Assembly (NCBI RefSeq): GCF_018687715.1
Contig: NC_056766.1
Location: 13,836,001 to 13,900,000, forward strand
Length of the DNA: 64,000 nucleotides
DNA from: Carya illinoinensis
Taxonomy: Eukaryota; Streptophyta; Magnoliopsida; Fagales; Juglandaceae
Direction: 5' to 3'
Shown here one piece after another: positions 1-9,997 of the stretch (position 1 is the stretch's first letter; the number at the start of each line of letters is the position of its first letter). The notes under the pieces were generated by a model. It searched no databases. It was not told the DNA's origin and saw only the letters and a list, made by a program, of their open reading frames with translations. The translations under genes and the position numbers were made by a program.

Positions 1-1704
1 CGTGTATGGCGACCATATTTATTGGGGAGGAAGTTCTTCATCCAAACCGATCAACACAGCTTAAAATATTTCTTGGAACAACGTTTGGCAACACCAGAGT
101 AGCAAAAATGGGTAGCCAAATTGCTAGGCTACGATTATGAGATCATCTATCGCCCAGGCCGTGAAAATTCAGCTGCAGACGCCCTCTCACGCAAACCCAA
201 CAGTCCAGTCCTCAATCACCTCCATGTATCCACTGTATCCGTGTGGGAGGACATTCGGAAAGCATATGAAGAAGATCCAACCATTCAGTCGGTCGCCCAG
301 TTGGCCAAAACTCAGACCGAAGGGCCATATTCACAACGGCAAGGGTTGTTCTATTTTAAAGGCAGAGTACTCATTCCTTCCCAAGAAGAATTACGGAAAA
401 GGCTGCTGCATGAAGCTCACGACACCAAAATCGGAGGGCATTCAGGGGTGTTGCGGACATTCAAGCGATTGGCTCAACAGTTTTATTGGCCGAAAATGTA
501 TAACGACGTCCACAAGTATGTCCAACGTTGTGAAGTATGCCAGAAAGTGAAATCGGAAACACTCTCACCTGCAGGACTCCTCCAACTGTTGCCGATTCCA
601 TGCCAAGTATGGGATGATATCACTCTCGACTTCATTGAAGGACTGCCCCCTTCCCACGGCAAGGATACAATATTAGTTGTAGTGGATCGATTAAGTAAAT
701 CTACCCATTTCATCACCTTAACTAATCCGTTTACTGCCAAGGGAGTAGCTGAAAAATTTGTGGAAGGCATTATCAAGTTGCATGGCCTGCCAAAATCTAT
801 TATCAGTGATCGTGAACCAGTTTTCATTAGCAGGTTTTGGCAAGAATTTTTTTCCATGTCTGGCACCAAGTTACAACTTAGCTCCGCCTATCATCCACAA
901 ACCGACGGCCAAACCGAAGTGGTCAACCACTGTGTGGAGCAGTATCTTCGGAGCTTTGTGCATCAATGGCCGCGCAAGTGGAGTACCTATCTTCCTTGGG
1001 TAGAGTTGTGGTATAATACCACGTACCATGCCTCGACAGGCATGACGCCATTTCAGGCGTTATACGGACGTCTGCCCCCCTCTTTTCCATTTTATCGTAA
1101 TGGTTTTTCTTCCGTCAACGAAGTGGATGAGCAACTGATCACTAGAGACGAGGTCATACGGCAGCTCAAAGCTAATCTGGAAGTCTCCATCAATCGCATG
1201 AAACAAACGGCTGACCAAAAAAGAAGAGATGTCACGTTCGAGGTCGGCGAAATGGTGTTACTTAAATTGCATCCCTATCGGCAGCAATCAGTTTTTCGAC
1301 GTGCCCACCAAAAGCTTGCCATTCGTTTTTATGGACCATACCCGGTGATACAAAAAATAGGTACGATGGCCTACAAACTTCAGTTGCCAACGGGAGCCCG
1401 CATTCACCCAGTTTTTCACATCTCCCTCTTAAAAAAATTTTTTGGCGAGCACACACTACCCTCTACTGAGTTACCACCTGTAACAGATGAAGGAGCAATC
1501 ATACTCGAGCCCAAGCACATTCTAGATACTCGTTGGATCAAACGGGGCAAGAAGTTTGAAGAGGAACACTTGGTTCAATGGAAACATTTACCAGCTGAGG
1601 AAGCCACGTGGGAGACACACCAGTCATTACTTAAGCAATTCCCAGACGAGGACCTTGAGGACAAGAGTCCACATGGAGGAGGGAGTATTGATAAACCTCC
1701 ATGA
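1..1704 (+). pseudogene. gypsy pol: RNase H end, integrase, chromodomain
   Basis: The frame is open at the left edge and runs through the RNase H tail (W-RPYLLG-KF-I-TDQHSLK). It meets one TAG at 100-102, in the place where gypsy elements read TPEQQKW, and then stays open for 527 codons to 1704. The H2C2 zinc finger (H..H..CEVCQK) is at about 410-550. The integrase core carries the triad in DFIEGLPPS, ISDREPVF and the E of DGQTEVVN, all present. A chromodomain (about 1510-1665) closes the protein, as in plant chromoviruses, where it guides integration into chromatin. The stop codon lies 16 bases inside the LTR. Apart from the single nonsense codon, nothing visible is broken in this part. The protease and reverse transcriptase are outside the window. 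Confidence 0.9.
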
Positions 1705-2097
1705 CGTTCAGCTAGAGGTTTCAAACCAAATCCCAAATATTTGGGAGGAGGTTGACGAAGGACATTAATAGGACGTAACGACGTAGTGCATGGACTGGGT
1801 CATTTTATTTAGGCTTTCTGTTGCCTTTAATTTCGGTGTTATTAATTTCTGTTACATTTTATTTCGGTAGTACGTGGAGTCCATTTCCATTATTTCCGTT
1901 ATAGGCGTTGACTGCTGGTAGTGGCCTTAGGATGATCCTCTGTTTTCGGCTTACTCTGTTTTTTCAGTTGCATGTATATGGTCTGCTATATAAGCAGCGT
2001 AAATTATCAATGAAAGGCAGAAAGTTATTCCAGTTAAATTGTGGTACTTCCTCACCCGAAGAGGATACAATTGTGAGCATTTTTACGGGACCTATCA
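1689..2097 (+). repeat. 3' LTR of the gypsy element (409 bp)
   Basis: The LTR begins with TGATA just after a purine-rich tract (ggaggaggga, 1674-1684) and ends with TATCA, so the ends form a perfect 5-bp inverted repeat with canonical TG...CA. The next base resumes the P450 reading frame exactly. No 5' LTR is visible because it lies beyond the window, so an age from LTR divergence cannot be read here. Confidence 0.85.
1987..1993 (+). promoter_or_regulatory. TATA box in gypsy LTR
   Basis: TATATAA lies in the context gctatataagcag about 105 bp before the LTR end. The same motif and context recur in the LTR of the second chromovirus (22745-22751), which supports its role as the LTR core promoter. 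If active, it would drive transcription rightwards into the P450 remnant. Confidence 0.6.
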
Positions 2098-3230
2098 GTT
2101 ATAAAGAAGCGAGTTGCTTGGGCTATAACCAAGGATGCTAATGAAGGAAATGATCAGTGTCAAAATGCGATAAGAGATTTCTTTGTGTTGAGTGGAACAT
2201 TTGTAGCGTCAGATGTGCTTCCATATCTAAGATGGTTGGACTTGGTTGGGTACGAAAAGGCAACAAATAAAACTACAAAAAAATTAGATCATGAGCTTGA
2301 AGGATGGTTAGAAGAACACAAGCAAAGAAAAATTTATGGGGAGGTAAAGAATGGACATCAAGACTTTATGGATGTGATGTTGTCTATTGTTTTTTACAGT
2401 GAACAGATTTCTAGTTATGATGCTGATACAATCACCAAGGCTACTTGTCTGGTATGCTTTTGATAACACTATTTAGCTAATGTAGGGTACTAAGAGTGCT
2501 TTGCTTTATATTTATCGAATATAAAGATCATTCTTGATTTGTGAAGTTGACTGATCACGGGTATCTTTATTTTTTCTATTTCTTCTAAAATTGTTTCTTC
2601 TTTAAACACAAAATAACCCTGGTAAATAACCCTGGTGTTGAAGAGAGCAATCATCAAAATTTGAAGGAAAACAAACAAAACAAAACGCAGAAGCGAGAAG
2701 AAATTGTAAATATTTATTATAGGCATTTCATTTTTTTTTTAAACTTTTGAGGGGAATAGTTTCGTTGATCTCTATTTTAGTATAATATGGTAAAATTATA
2801 AATAACATATACATACATGCTGGGACTTTTGCAGGCCTTCATCTTAGGGGGTACAGATACAATGAAGATGACAATGACATGGGCTCTTAAGAAAGCCCAA
2901 CAAGAATTAGACCTTCAGATTGGTAGAGATAGGCTAATGATGGAATCAAACATGAAAAACCTAGTCTATCTTCAAGTTGTCATCAATGAAACAATGCGTT
3001 TATATCCTACTGGGCCACTTTCTATGCCACACGAGTCCTTAGAGGATTGCACTTTGGCTAGTTACCATGTCCCAGTGGGCACCCGTCTTCTTGTTAATCT
3101 ATAGAAGATCCATAGAGATCCACAAGTGTTTTTAGATCCAATCGAATTTTGCCCAAAAATACTCCTTACAACCCACAAAAATGTTGACAATAGGGGCCAA
3201 CATTTTGAGTTCATACCATTTGGTAGCGTG
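2098..3230 (+). pseudogene. CYP82-like P450 copy A, broken
   Basis: This is the 3' half of a CYP82-family P450. The exon 1 remnant is 2098-2451 (from VIKKRVAWA to ITKATCL), with a GT donor at 2452. Exon 2 starts at 2835 after gcag. The intron is about 380 bp against 825 bp in copy D and has lost about 450 bp of the middle. Exon 2 keeps the oxygen-binding segment as GGTDTM, but it has lost ten codons (the SLLLNN segment) in frame between two gctct repeats. A TAG is at 3102-3104 and PERF is degraded. The frame leaves the P450 at about 3228, just before the heme cysteine, and runs into an old gypsy 3' flank. The 5' half was displaced by the chromovirus insertion. It cannot encode an enzyme. In exon 1 it resembles copy D more than copy B. 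Confidence 0.9.
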
Positions 3231-3273
3231 AGGGATCATATGAACATTTTGTATTCAAAACGTACTCACTTAT
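3231..3273 (-). mobile_element. gypsy 3' flank remnant, left piece
   Basis: The sequence agggatcatatgaacatttt matches 31978-31997 and 58173-58192, where it lies between a gypsy chromodomain and its LTR (minus strand). In copy A it is joined directly to truncated P450 exon 2. The solo LTR at 3274-5462 interrupts it, and the remnant resumes at 5463. Confidence 0.75.
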
Positions 3274-3479
3274 TGTGATGATCCCTTTTTACGTGTATTT
3301 TTACTGAAGGAGTTGTTTTTAATTTAATTAATATAATAGTTATTTTATTTTAAATTATTGTATTTTAAATTGATTTTATTTTATTTGATGTGGTGTTTAA
3401 TTTATTTTAGTCGTTTTACGGTTTTTAAAATCATTTTCGGCGAATTAGCTTTTGGACTCCGGAAGTGAGGACTGGACCT

Positions 3480-3600
3480 CATTTCTTTCATTTTCTCTTT
3501 TTCTTTTTCCCTTTTTCCTTTTTCTTTTTCCTTTTCATTTTCTTTCTTTTTCTTTCTTTCTCTTTTCTTCTTCTTCTTTCCTTCTCCTCGTGCGCTCGAC
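3480..3600 (+). repeat. Polypyrimidine tract in solo LTR
   Basis: About 120 bases consist almost only of T and C in ttttc/ctttt units. They create spurious open frames rich in Phe, Ser and Leu (and Lys/Glu on the other strand). This is low-complexity sequence, not a gene. Confidence 0.85.
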
Positions 3601-4850
3601 CCAGCCCCTCCCCCCCATTTCCGTCGTCCTTTCCACCGCCCCCACCAGTTGACTCCCCTCCGGCCGATGATCACTCCCACCAATTTTCATGGCCATCCAT
3701 CCAGCCGTTAGCCGCCACGCACGGCTGGAAGTCACGGCACCAGCTCTCCTTTCTCTCTCTTTCGCTGGTTGCTTTCTCAGCCTAGAACCACCGCTCGCCG
3801 ATGATGTGGCCAACACCACCCACCCAGTTTTCTTTCCCTCCCACCGGTGAACATCCCCACCAAGTTTCACCTCCATCCGAGCCACTGTTAGCCGCCATGA
3901 GCTCCTCCAAGCCACACGGTTTTTGAGCTTTTCCAGCGCCGTCGTTCCACCTCCGGCCACCACCTCTTGATAGCTTCTTCCCCCACCTCTTGTCGACCTA
4001 ACCCACCCATTTCTGGCCTCGATCCATTGCCGGAGCAGCTCCCATGAGCTCAACTCTGTTCAGCCCCTTTTTGGCCTTCCACCGCCACCCAAGGCATTCC
4101 CTATCAATTTCGTGTATTACTTTGTCCCCGTTCAAAAGTGGGTAATTTATTACCCACGGCCACAGTGTAAAATACACTGTTACGTTGCTTTTCCTCCGCC
4201 ATTTGCAACGCCGCTAGCTTTCAAAAAATACCTTATAGCGCTGTAAGTATTTTTCAAACTCTACTTTTAGATTTAAATATATTTTTCTCTTATAATAAAT
4301 TATCTGGTTGGTTGTTTGATTCTAGACTGAGTCTGAGGAGTTCGGGGGTCGAATGGATTGAGGACGGAATTGCTTGGTTTGTTGATTTGTGATTGGTTGG
4401 TTGGTTTGTGCCTTGTGGTTGCATTTACATGGTGCATGCACATGCATTTTATTTAAATTGAGAAAATCATGTTTTGTTGGTGTAAATGGAATTTTGGGTA
4501 CGTATGTCTCACCAGCCCAACCCAGGATGGGTTATTATCTCGGTGGAGCTCCTCTGGTCACTCAGGAGTGGATAATATTGAATGACATCCCCTGGGTAGT
4601 CGCAGGGCGACAACCGGATCGCACGATACGGTAACGCTGTCATGTCGACTCCGTAGTCCCTAGAGTGGCGGGGACTAGAGGATGGCCTGGCCAGGGACGC
4701 GCTGGGTGCGAGTACTGGGCATTGCTCGTTTAGGTGTCACATGCGTAGACGTTACCTGCGGTGTGGCACAGAGCTAGAGTGTGCGGATGATCCCTAGGGG
4801 AGATCATGGTGCATGCATAATTGGATCGTTTTTATGGTTTTGGTTATGGG

Positions 4851-4942
4851 CCATTTTCTGGGAAAATGGAGAGGTTTGGTTTGAGGCTATGTGATCCATT
4901 TTCTGGGAAAATGGTGGTTTGGGCCATTATCTGGGATAATGG
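4851..4942 (+). repeat. Three tandem 19-nt hairpins in solo LTR
   Basis: Perfect inverted repeats with 8-bp arms and a TGG loop occur at 4851-4869, 4896-4914 and 4924-4942. The first two have arms CCATTTTC/GAAAATGG. The third has CCATTATC/GATAATGG, so both arms changed together and pairing is kept. The first and third are preceded by ggg. The related LTR at the right edge has one looser version (62530-62546). Confidence 0.85.
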
Positions 4943-5462
4943 CTAGGCCTGGTTTTAAATGATATGTTTTTGGGCCAAATGGGTTTTTTGGCATGCGTGG
5001 AAAAAATATGGTTTATGGGTTTTGTGCATTGGCATTCTTTCATGCATATTGTTTAAGTTTTATATGCTTTTATCTAGTGGTGTTTGGATCTTACTTACCT
5101 GCGGCACCATTTTTGGTACCGTAGATTTTGGTGCAGAGTTCGAGGAGGAGGAGGAGGAGAAGGCTGAGCCCGAGGATGCGGCTCCGCCGGAGTATTGAGT
5201 GGAAGTTTATGTCTTGTTTTAGGCTTTGAACTATATTTGTAGTTTGTAATATTTTATTATTTATGTTTTGAACAGCTTTTTATTAAACAATAAAAATTCT
5301 GGTACTTAGTTTATGACTTTGCTATCCGCTGTGTGTTTCTTCATGCACATTTATTGCTTATACACACACTTGGCACTCATCGATAGGGTGGTGACCCGTG
5401 ATGTCATTATCTGGACGTCTCGATTTTTCCGTATCCGTGTGTGAGGATTTGGGGGCGTCACA

Positions 5463-5549
5463 CTTATGATATGAGACAACAACACTTACCCCTCAAATAA
5501 TTGTTGGTACTTGACCCGTATCTGTTCCTCAAGCTCCCAAGAAGCTTCG
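5463..5549 (-). pseudogene. Gypsy chromodomain end, right piece of remnant
   Basis: Read on the minus strand, this encodes the close of a chromovirus polyprotein: EASWELEEQI, then VKY and FEG before a stop. That is the usual chromodomain C-terminus. The same segment is at 32040-32100 and 58230-58297. It is the older sequence into which the solo LTR inserted. It ends abruptly where plus-strand copia gag sequence begins. Confidence 0.75.
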
Positions 5550-5645
5550 ATTAAGGATAAGTGGAACATGCATAAACTAGCCATTATTATTGTTCAAGAA
5601 GAGACAAGGCTTAAGCAACAAGGAGATCATTTAGTTCACTTGAAT
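5550..5645 (+). pseudogene. Tnt1-like copia gag remnant
   Basis: The plus strand reads IKDKWNMHKL, then VQEETRLKQQGDHLVHL. This is the gag segment just before the zinc knuckle in Tnt1-type Ty1/copia elements. Only about 32 codons survive. Longer versions of the same remnant lie at 32101-32765 and 58298-59240, each preceded by the same reversed gypsy chromodomain. It has no function. Confidence 0.75.
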
Positions 5646-5886
5646 GCAATATTAATTAATTTGGAATTTATAATAAACTATCCCTCATACAATATATAGC
5701 ATATCCACAATCATCCCCCCAAATAATTACAATATTAAAGATGGAATTTCTATCTTTGGTTAAAGTCAGCCTGGTTACATCACAGTGGTGGAAAAAGCAA
5801 GCATAACTAAAATGAGAGAGGATACGCTATAGATTATCACTTCTCATATTCAAGATGACATTGAACTTTTGACACACCAATATATT
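5646..5886. other. Intergenic sequence shared with other P450 units
   Basis: There is no gene here. The first part matches 46130-46200 and 61530-61585 (aatttataa.aaactatc). The second part (from about 5732) matches 48474-48550 upstream of copy D. It is ancestral spacer between the old remnants and the next P450 copy. Confidence 0.6.
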
Positions 5887-5983
5887 CAAAGTTGATTTTT
5901 TTTTTTGAAAAGATCAATACTCTATTGATATTAGATAAAAATGGAGGAAAAACAAGATTACAAAATTGGACTAAACACCCAAT

Positions 5984-6781
5984 TCAAACCCCATCCTCAG
6001 CCAACTCAAGGGATTCCTTGGCTAGACAGTGAGCAACATTGTTGCCACTTCTTCTTACAAAACTCACCGTGCAATTATCAAACTCAGCCAATAAAGTTCT
6101 AATGTCTTGTAATATCATACCTACACTATCCCATCTTTCAGTGTATTTTTGAAGGCTATGGATTACAGTCTGAGAGTCACCTTCCACTATAATTGATTGC
6201 CACCCTCCTTCCTTTGCCCATAGCACTGCATGAAGGCCACTAAGAGTTTCAGCTAGGTGGGGATCCAATACGCCAGCTAATGCCAGCTTCTTTGTTGACA
6301 CAATGGAGCCCTGATGATTCCTAACCACCAAACCAAAACCAGTTCTGTTTTTTCCTGCACTCAAGGTTGCATCCCAATTTATTTTGATGGTATTCAAAGA
6401 AGGAGGGGTCCATATGGAGATTTGATCTTGGGAGTGCTGGGTCCTGTTCTTAGACTCGCCCTGTGCAGCTTTAAAGGTTTCCAACTAGTTGACTGCCTGT
6501 CTAGCTACCTGGGAGGGATGTGTGAAAGAATTCTCAAATAGCATATGATTCCTTCTCTGCCATATACCTTTAACTGTCACAGAGAATAAGGCCAACAACT
6601 CTTGGTTGGAAGAGGCACTGAACTTCTCCACCAAACTTTTAAAATTACTTGCATTATTAGAGTTTTTTTGAAAAGCTGTAGGGCCTTGATTCCACAAATC
6701 CATAACTGAGGGACAGCTCCATAAAGCATGGGTGGTTGACTCTACCTCCCTATCACATATAGGACACAGTGGGGAGTCCAC
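5984..6781 (-). pseudogene. LINE 1 ORF2 end: zf-RVT and RNase H
   Basis: The minus strand encodes the zinc-binding zf-RVT motif (CPICDREVESTTHALWSC; C..C...H...C) at about 6720-6775. After one in-frame TAG at 6485-6487 comes a plant LINE-type RNase H domain: INWDAT, GLVVRN, HLAETLSGLHA, VEGDSQTVI, ending NNVAHCLAKES at about 5984-6400. RNase H at the end of ORF2 is usual for plant L1 clades. The acidic residues in the first three motifs are present. The frame is otherwise open. Confidence 0.85.
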
Positions 6782-7079
6782 ACTATTCTTCTTAAATAAG
6801 TTCCACCTAGTAGGGAGTGACTCGAGGCAAGCTCTCCAAATGAAGACTTTTGTGGCATTTGGAATGTGAATCTTCCAATAGCAGGTCTAGTTCTTGGTGC
6901 AAGGTGCCTGATGTGAGGATTGCCCCTTCTATGAATCCACAAGCTCTTTCTGCTTATAGTAAGCACTCCTTACTGAGAACTGCCCATCTTTAGTATCTGT
7001 CCATATCAGTTTGTCTCTGGCACCAGTCACACTTATAGGGATTTTAAGTATAGTTTCTACTATTTATAAGTTCAGCAAC

Positions 7080-8975
7080 TCAAGCTTTTGCACTCAAAAT
7101 TTGGACTGAGGACTGGACCATGAAGCTGGAAGGTCGAGGCAACCACCTGCAGTTCCAAATTTTGGTATCCTGACCATTGCCTATCCTCCATATTGATCCT
7201 TTTTCGAGGAGACCTCTTGCTGCACAAAGGCTTCTCCATATAAAGGAAGGTCTTGCTCCTATTTTGGCCTGAAAGAACTCAGACTTAGAGAAGTACTTAG
7301 TTTTGAAAACTTTGGCAACTAGGGAGTTGGGATATTGGATGAGTCTCCAGCCTTGCTTTGCTAACAAGGCTATATTTAAACTTTCAAAGTCTCTGAACCC
7401 CAGGCCTCCTGCTCCTTTTGGTTTTCCCATTTGATTCCATGAGACCCAGTGCACCTTTTTTTCATGGTTCATATGGCCCCACCAGAACTGATGCATAACT
7501 CGATTAAATTCATTTAGCAAGGACTTGGGCAATTTGAAGACACTCATGCAGGATGTTGGCAAGGCTTGTATGATAGCTTTTAATAGGATTTCCTTCCCTA
7601 CTTGTGATAAGAATTTAGTTTTCCAGTTGCTGATCATGCTCCTCATCCTGTCCAGAATTCCCTTGAAAGCAGCATGTCTTGATCTTCCTAGGAGAGCAGG
7701 AAGTCCAAGATACTTCTCATAGGAAGAGGTGGAACGAGTACCAGCCAAGCTTAGAATGTATTCTTTAGTGGCCTTTCTGGTATTGGAACTAAAGAATATA
7801 GAAATCTTGGCTTTGTTGAGTTGCTGTCTAAAGGCATGTTCATAGATGCCAATGATTCTATTAAGGGTTGTCCACTCCTTAGCATTGGCCCTACAAAAAA
7901 GAAGACTATCATATGCAAAAAATAGGTGGTTATTGCTTAGTTTGCCATGTGAGATAGGGAAGCCATGTATGTCCTTAACAGTTTCAGCCTGGAATAGCAA
8001 GCTACTGAGCACTTCAGAAACCAGGATAAAGAGGTATGGAGAGAGGGGATCCCGCTATCGAATACCCCTATATGGAAGAAAGCTTTCTTGAGGGACTCCA
8101 TTAATAAGTATAGAGTATGATACTGAGGATATACACTTCATAATCAAAGAGATCCATCTTTGGTGGAACCCCATCTTGTCCATGGTCTGTTTCAAGAAAA
8201 CCCACTCCATTCTATCATATGCCTTACTCATATCCAACTTGACAGCCATGTAACCTTGCTGCCCCTTCCCTTTTATTTTCATAGAATGCAAGGTCTTGAA
8301 GGCAACCATAACATTTTTCATGATCATTCTGCCAGGCACAAAGGCACTTTGTGTGGGAGAGATGATGTGGGGAAGGATGGACTTAAGCCTGTTAGATAGC
8401 ACTTTTGAAACAATCTTATAGAGCACATTACATAGAGAGATGGGCCTAAAATCCAGTACAGTTTGGGAGTTCTTCAATTTGGGGATTAACACCACATATG
8501 TGTCATTGATTGGCTCTAGGTCCCCTCCATGATTCAGGACCTCTAGGACAGCCTTAGTGATTTCTCCACCTACCACATCCCAATGGGATTGGTAGAAGAT
8601 GGCTGGAAAACCATCTGGGCCAGGAGAGCCCAGAGGGTTCATCTGAAATAGAGCTTGCTTGACCTCCTCAGGAGTAAAAGGCCTTAAGAGGTCCCTGTTC
8701 ATTTCCTCTGTAACTTTAGGTAGGAGGTGACTTAAGCATCCCTCAATACCCGTGGGGTTAGAGGAAGTGAAGAGGGTTTTGTAGTGCTGATTGAATGCCT
8801 CAGCTATACCATCCCTATTTTTAATAATTCTTCCATCCTCCAGTGCTAGCTTAGTAATCTCATTATTGAGTTTTCTTTGATTAGCACATCTATGGAAAAA
8901 CTTAGAATTCCTGTCCCCATCTCTTAGCCATTTCTGTTTAGCTCTTTGCTGCCATTTGAGGCTTTCCTCTTCCAA
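7080..8975 (-). pseudogene. LINE 1 reverse transcriptase
   Basis: Two open stretches in the same frame (8975-8055 and 8012-7080) encode a LINE reverse transcriptase: SSNPTG..., SPGPDGFPAIFY, FRPISLCNVLYK, FVPGRMI, KLDMSKAYDRMEW, YRGIR. A TAG at 8055-8057 replaces the Q of the conserved GIRQGDP. Further on, the catalytic box that normally reads FADD reads FAYD (about 7905-7916), so one metal-binding aspartate is lost. The thumb and connecting region (CMSVFKLPK, WVSWNQMGKPKGAGGLGFRD) follows. Either lesion alone would inactivate the enzyme. Confidence 0.9.
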
Positions 8976-9527
8976 TAGCCTGTCAATATGCTTCTGTAGG
9001 TTCTTGATCTACATGGTGTTTGAGCCACTATTTGAGTTTTGTAGAGAGGATAGTTGGTTCAACTTAGATTGAGTGTCCTTTCTGGTTTTATGAAAGGATA
9101 GTTGGCTCCACTGTTTAAGAGACTCCCTGCACTTGCCTAAGTTTTCTTAGACTGAGTTCAACCGAGACCTCTGCTGAGTAGGCTTAGAAAGCCACCTGGA
9201 CTGGATGATATTCCTGCATTCCTCATGCAGGTTCTAGCTGGCTTTAAAACTGAAAGAATTCCTTCTACCCCCTTCCTCTTGAGCCAAACCCCTCCACCCA
9301 TTCTGCCAATGTATCAGGATAGGTCTGTGGTCTGAGGTTTGGGCTGCAAGGCCTTGGATTCTGCACTGAGCAAATAACTCTATCCCTAACAAATTACCAA
9401 ATGCACGATCAAGCCTTTCCTTGGTGAACTGACTTCCCTCACGGTTGTTACTCTAAGTAAATTTAGGCCCTACAAAGCCTAAGTCACTTAAGCCACAGCA
9501 TTCCATAGCCTGTCTAAATTGTTCCAT

Positions 9528-9932
9528 CTAGTGATAAGGTCTACAGGCAGCCCCACGTTTCTCATGTTGGTGTAGGACTTCATTGAAGTCTCCAAAGCAA
9601 AACCACGCCTGTTCATTCTTTGGTTGCAGCAGCCTCAAAAGCTTCCAACTATCTGGTCTGTTAGCAGTCAAAGGAGAACCATAAAAACCAGAAAACAACA
9701 CCTCTTTGCCAGAGGCTTCCTGTTTCAAGACCATTGAAATATGGTGCTGTGAGTAGGACTCCAGATTGAACTCAGATGTGCCATTCCATAGAAAAGCAAG
9801 GCCCCCACTTAAGCCTTTACTATCCACTACAAAACTAGAATCAAAGCTCAGCTTATTCCTCACTTCCTCGACCCTTCTCCTACCACACTTTGTTTCCATC
9901 AAGAAAACAAACTTGGGCCACTTAGTCTTCAC
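9528..9932 (-). pseudogene. LINE 1 endonuclease fragment
   Basis: On the minus strand, FLMETKCGRRRVEEVRNKL, FSGFYGSP and CFGDFNEVLHQHEKRG are the motifs of the exonuclease-endonuclease-phosphatase domain that nicks target DNA. METK supplies the metal-binding Glu and GDFN the Asp/Asn pair. The frame stops at 9528, and the C-terminal part (about 9000-9530, with the SDHRPI-like region near 9330) is read only across stops. Confidence 0.8.
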
Positions 9933-9997
9933 TAGTAAGTGAAGTTCTCAAACTGTACAGGGGTTCCCAAGCCCCCTACAGTTCCAACTAAGGCCTA

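Larger units (their letters stand above)
1..2097 (+). mobile_element. Ty3/gypsy chromovirus, 3' part, inserted in P450 copy A
   Basis: This is the right-hand part of an LTR retrotransposon that begins outside the window. It contains the end of RNase H, the whole integrase, a C-terminal chromodomain and the 3' LTR. Its last base is 2097, because from 2098 (gttataaag) the sequence is the reading frame of a CYP82 P450 that matches copy D from about 51655. The element therefore sits in exon 1 of that P450. The expected target duplication, probably gttat, can only be confirmed on the left side outside the window. The integrase frame is open throughout, so this is a fairly recent insertion. Confidence 0.9.
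3274..5462 (+). mobile_element. Solo LTR (2189 bp), gypsy type
   Basis: It begins TGTGATGATC and ends GGGGGCGTCACA, giving TGTGA/TCACA terminal inverted repeats, and it is flanked by the 5-bp duplication cttat (3269-3273 and 5463-5467). Removing the element restores the sequence seen at the paralogous site near 32020. No coding region lies inside it, so I read it as a solo LTR left by recombination of a full element. It holds a long pyrimidine tract (3480-3600), a GC-rich middle (4500-4800), three small hairpins (4851-4942), a further hairpin at 5102-5117 and an AATAAA at 5288. A relative lies in inverse orientation at the right edge of the window. Confidence 0.85.

Noticed and set aside
3402..4053. 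Open frames on both strands in the pyrimidine-rich part of the solo LTR
   Set aside because: Low-complexity T/C tract giving Phe/Ser or Lys/Glu runs; no domain.
4851..4942. Hairpins as transcription terminators
   Set aside because: This is a plant LTR; bacterial-type terminators do not apply and no U-tract follows.
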